A stretch of DNA of 64,000 nucleotides from Cryptomeria japonica (lineage: Eukaryota > Streptophyta > Pinopsida > Cupressales > Cupressaceae), in contig NC_081405.1 in NCBI RefSeq assembly GCF_030272615.1, forward strand, positions 314,236,235-314,300,234. The letters run 5' to 3'. A program made the translations under genes and the position numbers. Within the stretch, counting starts at the first letter, position 1. Every line of letters begins with the position of its first letter. Positions 60,682 to 64,000 of the stretch are shown piece by piece. The notes under the pieces were generated by a model, which was not told where the DNA came from, searched no databases, and saw only the letters and a list, made by a program, of their open reading frames with translations.

Positions 60682-61867
60682 TGTAGCATCCTAAATTGTA
60701 CTCCCTTCAAATTTTATCCTCACTTAGGTTGTCAATTTGGCACTCATGCTCTAAGGTCTGATTGAAGCTCTGATTCTACTCATACCATGTAACAAACTCA
60801 AATTTTCACTATGTAAATTTCTCTCCCCTTAATCATAGGACCTTGATGTCCAGAAGTAGAGTGTTGGATGCCATATTCCTCAAGGACCAGGGCGTCCAAT
60901 ACCATGGTCCTCTCAAAAAGGGCCCATTTTTAGGCCTGATAATGGTAACTCAATTTGAGAGAGAGCCTAGATCTCGTGTTAGCCATTGTCACAAAATTAA
61001 TTTTTTTTTTGACTGGCATGTATAAAAGGAGGTCTATCCTTCTCATTTTGATATAGAAAAATCATAATTCAAATTCATTAAGCAAAATTGAGATCCAACA
61101 AATTCAAGTGTACAAGAAATCAGTCTTCTATCAATCATTAGAGTATAAATTAAGTCAAGATTCAAGCATTGGAGTTGACATTCATGTTCTATGTTTTGTG
61201 AAGACTATCTACATGAAAAGCTAATTCCTTGTGAAGATAAACATAACTGAATAAAAGGTATATCACTAGTGTTTTAGACATTTCCAGCCTTTCCCTCAAA
61301 AGGAAAACATTTTCATTATAGTAATTCATTTACATTTCAATTCTATTTCATGGTTAACTCTAAAACCTGGGTTTGACCTAAGGCAAACCCTATTTCCACC
61401 CATTCCCCTTTTTCACTATGTGCAAGAACATGTACAAAGATGCATTTCAGAGGAACAACAAGATTCACGGAGACAAATAGGTGCCCTTTTGGACGGCAAC
61501 AAGTTTGGAGGACCAAGGTGATCACCACCATGGTCCCGACAATTCAAGCCAAGTTCATGGCAGTAGATCCAAACCTTCACCTACTACTCAGATTTAGGTT
61601 TGTGGCTCCATTTAATGACTATAACCCATTATTTATGCATAATTTCTTCAATATCCACACATTTACCCTCATCTTTGATTAAATCAATTCAATTTAAAGG
61701 GAAAGAAGAGTCTCATCTAGGAAATTAAGAATCTGATCAAAACCTAGATCTATCAATGATAGTTCTATCAAATTCCATCTTTCCCTAATGTAATGGTCCC
61801 TAAGGAAATATTAGTGGTTTTACTACATTAAAAGGTAAAACCCTTATTTTCACCCCTTTACAGTTAA
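60682..61867 (+). mobile_element. Solo LTR related to E4 family, inserted in LINE ORF1
   Basis: Insertion absent from copy B and flanked by ACTAT (60677-60681 and 61868-61872). It starts TGTAGCATCC. A CA end is seen at 61862, leaving five extra bases (gttaa) before the right repeat. Shares blocks with the E4 LTRs: 'ggcatgtataaaagg' TATA region (61015-61030), 'gggtttgac(c/t)aaggcaaaccct' near 61370, and 'gtttggaggaccaaggtg' near 61503. More diverged from E4 than the E4 LTRs are from each other, so probably a sister family. Confidence 0.7.
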
Positions 61868-62811
61868 ACTATGTGTGAATGTTGAAGTAAACAAGCCACT
61901 ACTCTAAAGTATTTTCCTAAACTCTAAATTTTATAAATGGTGTTAGCCTATTGTCTATGAGAATGCTAGCATTTTTTTGCATAAAATGTAATAGATTTGG
62001 CCACCTTGAAAAACAATTTCTTATTCCTTCCATCCAAAATCTACACAAGAAGGATAAGAAAATAGAAAGAGGTCCCCCTAATCAATGTTTGATTAATGAA
62101 TGATAAATATCTACCCACTAGCCTCTTAATTATAAGTAGACCCAAGTTCAAATAAATCCCGCCTCTAAAGAAAGTAACCCTTCCCCATTGATACCTGATA
62201 TTCTATAGAATATTGTAACCCTAGACTCTAATATTTTCCAAGAAGGACAAATCTTAGAGGATAATATGAAAAATTATTAGAAAGAGGAGAGGGGCCTAGT
62301 TGCTAAAAAATAATTCAATGTGTTGAAACCTCAAGATCCAAATATGGAAGGACAAGATAATAAAGTGATGGACTTAGTTGTTCAAGATTGAATCAATAAG
62401 GTAACCCTCCAGGAACCCAATAAGAGATAATGAGACCTAAAGTTTAGTTAAACACTGAAGAGCAACACTTAATCAACAATAAAGAGAGGAAGTGGAGTCC
62501 TTAATTAAGGATCTTAACCTGAGCTTGGAATATTCTTAGATGAGCTATTAAGTCAACCTTATTAGTAGAAGTTCTTCTCTTTCTAAATACCCCCCTAGAA
62601 CCCCTTTCGATCAACTATAAGTTAAACTAGACTCTAGTAGGAAGTAAAAATGATAAAAGATAGGAGAAAAAAAAGTTGATGTAGGAACAAATATAAAACA
62701 AGAAATACTTATGCATAGAGGAACTCATAAAAGAGAAACAACTAAGATTATAACAATAGAAACATAGAGGATACTTTATAATGTATCAAGGGCTAAAAGA
62801 CCAAAGAAAAA
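61868..62811 (+). pseudogene. LINE ORF1 fragment, copy C, right part
   Basis: Continues after the LTR with LCVNVEVN and a heavily decayed HK-rich stretch near 61975-62040, like the zinc-finger region after DUF4283. From about 62060 to 62800 the sequence is Lys/Asp/Glu/Asn-rich in translation with many stops, as expected for a decayed ORF1 tail. No precise end can be given. Confidence 0.5.
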
Positions 62812-63240
62812 AAGATCCTTTCTTGGAACACAAGAGGACTAAATATTCCTCATAAACAACATATTTTGAAGTATACTGTAATTGATAAAAAATAAGATAT
62901 TGTTCTATTACAGGAATACAAGATGTCTAAATCAATTTTTGTTAAAATGATAGAAAAATTAGGGCAATTTTGAATTATAGCGTTAGCCCTGTTGATGGTG
63001 CCTTGGTGGATTGTGACCAATGTGGAATCCTCTTACTACTAAAGGTGTTAATATTGATCAATGTAAAAATAAATTTTATATTTCTTTCTCTATTGTATTC
63101 TCTATTGTATCCTTATTGATAAATGGACTATTGTCAATATGTATTTCCCAAACACTAGAACTACTAGAGAAAAATTATGGGAAAAAATATCTCTTTATAG
63201 ATTCACATCAAGATTGTCACTAAATGCTTAATGGAGATTT
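62812..63240 (+). pseudogene. LINE ORF2 endonuclease N-terminus, decayed
   Basis: Begins KILSWNTRGLN, then DIVLLQE with the catalytic Glu, a 'GALGG..W' type piece near 62995-63025, VNMYFPN near 63133 and LNGDFYT near 63224. These are the ordered motifs of the apurinic-type endonuclease at the start of plant L1 ORF2. Several stops and frameshifts. It follows ORF1 in the right order and is not followed by reverse transcriptase before the window's end. Confidence 0.75.
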
Positions 63241-63566
63241 TTACACCCTTTAAAACACCAATTTTTTTAAATTTGTCTCAAGGACTATTCAACAATATTT
63301 TTATCCTTCTTGAAACTATGGATTATCAAGGGTTTCAATTCTCTACTCTTGTCTCTTTCTAACTTGATATCAGGCAACTCCCTTCCCAATATTTTGTCTC
63401 ATGGGGTATATTTCTCTTTTCTTTTTTCTTTTCTCTCTTATTGTCTCATCTAATGAAATTCGTCCAATTAAATTCTTCTACTTTTATATGGCATTGGGGA
63501 TGGGTCCTTGTCTAGGGGTTGTTACTCTTTAAAACATCTTTTCATATGTTTTTTTAAAAAAAAAAT
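63241..63566 (+). other. Decayed LINE continuation or spacer
   Basis: Weak, broken similarity to an endonuclease continuation ('FQFSTLVSF', 'LDIRQLPSQ') around 63330-63390, then T-rich sequence and an A run (63557-63565). No firm feature. Confidence 0.3.
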
Positions 63567-64000
63567 TGTTGAAAGATTAGGGTTTCCACCACAAGATGTA
63601 GTAAAATCAATAATTTTTACTTAGGGACCTTTACATTCAAAGGAGGGGTTGAATCCAATAGATTTAGTCACAAACCAGTAGGATAAGGACTAAAAATACT
63701 GATTGGATTCAAGGTGTGAATCCGTTTAACCTCTTTTATAAGTTGAATTGCCAAAATTAGGGTAAAGTGATGGAAATGAGAATAAAAACATGCAAACTAT
63801 GACCTATAGTCATCAAATTGAGCCACACACATAGATCAGAGAAATATAAGAAAACTCAGATCTGGTCCCTGAAGGAGCTCCTAAATTGTCAGGACCATGG
63901 TGGTGGTCGCCTTGGTCCTCCACACTTTTTGCACATCAAAGGGGGATTGATTCATCACTATAAATAATTCTTATTCTGAAGGTTACAACTTTGTACCTAT
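63567..64000 (-). repeat. Partial LTR of the E4-related family, reverse orientation
   Basis: The reverse complement matches the 3' half of E4-type LTRs. 'tttacattcaaaggaggggttgaatcca' type sequence (63630-63655) corresponds to 32905-32935 of E4. 'ccatggtggtggtcgccttggtcctcc' type sequence (63895-63921) corresponds to 61500-61530 of the solo LTR. It runs off the window, so solo or full length cannot be decided. The left boundary at TGTTGAAAG is approximate. Confidence 0.6.

Overview
The window reads as nuclear DNA of a seed plant, most likely a conifer or other gymnosperm. It is AT-rich and gene-poor. It is full of old and young LTR retrotransposons with initiator-Met-tRNA primer sites, decayed L1-type LINEs, and degenerate intergenic sequence. 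The genus cannot be read from the sequence; the gymnosperm call is an inference from the style of the repeats. I found one intact non-transposon gene, an intronless 758-codon multi-pass membrane protein on the minus strand (45154-47430). I recognise no named family for it.

The non-mobile part of the window is a degenerate three-fold duplication around that gene. Copy B (about 43580-53918) holds the intact gene. Copy C (53919 to about 63240) keeps only the first 130 or so codons of its gene plus the upstream region. Copy A (about 225-1800 and 10950-12560) keeps only the 3' flank, the last 50 or so codons and part of the distal upstream region; a Copia element sits where the rest of the gene should be. 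All three copies share an upstream block with a TGACGT motif, and B and C share a fragment of LINE ORF1 beyond it.

Layout: 1-1800 copy A 3' part; 1802-10949 Copia element E1 (+, decayed, 5' LTR truncated); 10950-12560 copy A distal upstream part; 12561-14251 no gene; 14252-15232 a ~980 bp TA/CA/TG microsatellite; 15263-17520 a 5'-truncated LINE with 11 bp target duplications, carrying an RNase H end and an unexpected further ORF; 19042-25482 Copia element E2 (+, complete ends, integrase deleted); 26489-33019 a non-autonomous Gypsy-like element E4 with only a gag remnant; 33529-42638 Copia element E3 (-, young, one in-frame stop in its polyprotein); 43580-53918 copy B; 53919-63240 copy C with two LTR insertions (58903-60116 and 60682-61867); 63567-64000 part of another LTR.

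The most unusual signal is structural. The E2 LTR contains a row of about a dozen consecutive small hairpins whose 4-6 bp stems differ from one another but whose 6-base loops stay close to YTAACM. Similar but weaker rows, with a different loop for each family, occur at the corresponding place in the E1 LTR and a solo LTR, with traces in E3. All coordinates and alignments were made by eye. Identities are described qualitatively because no alignment was run.
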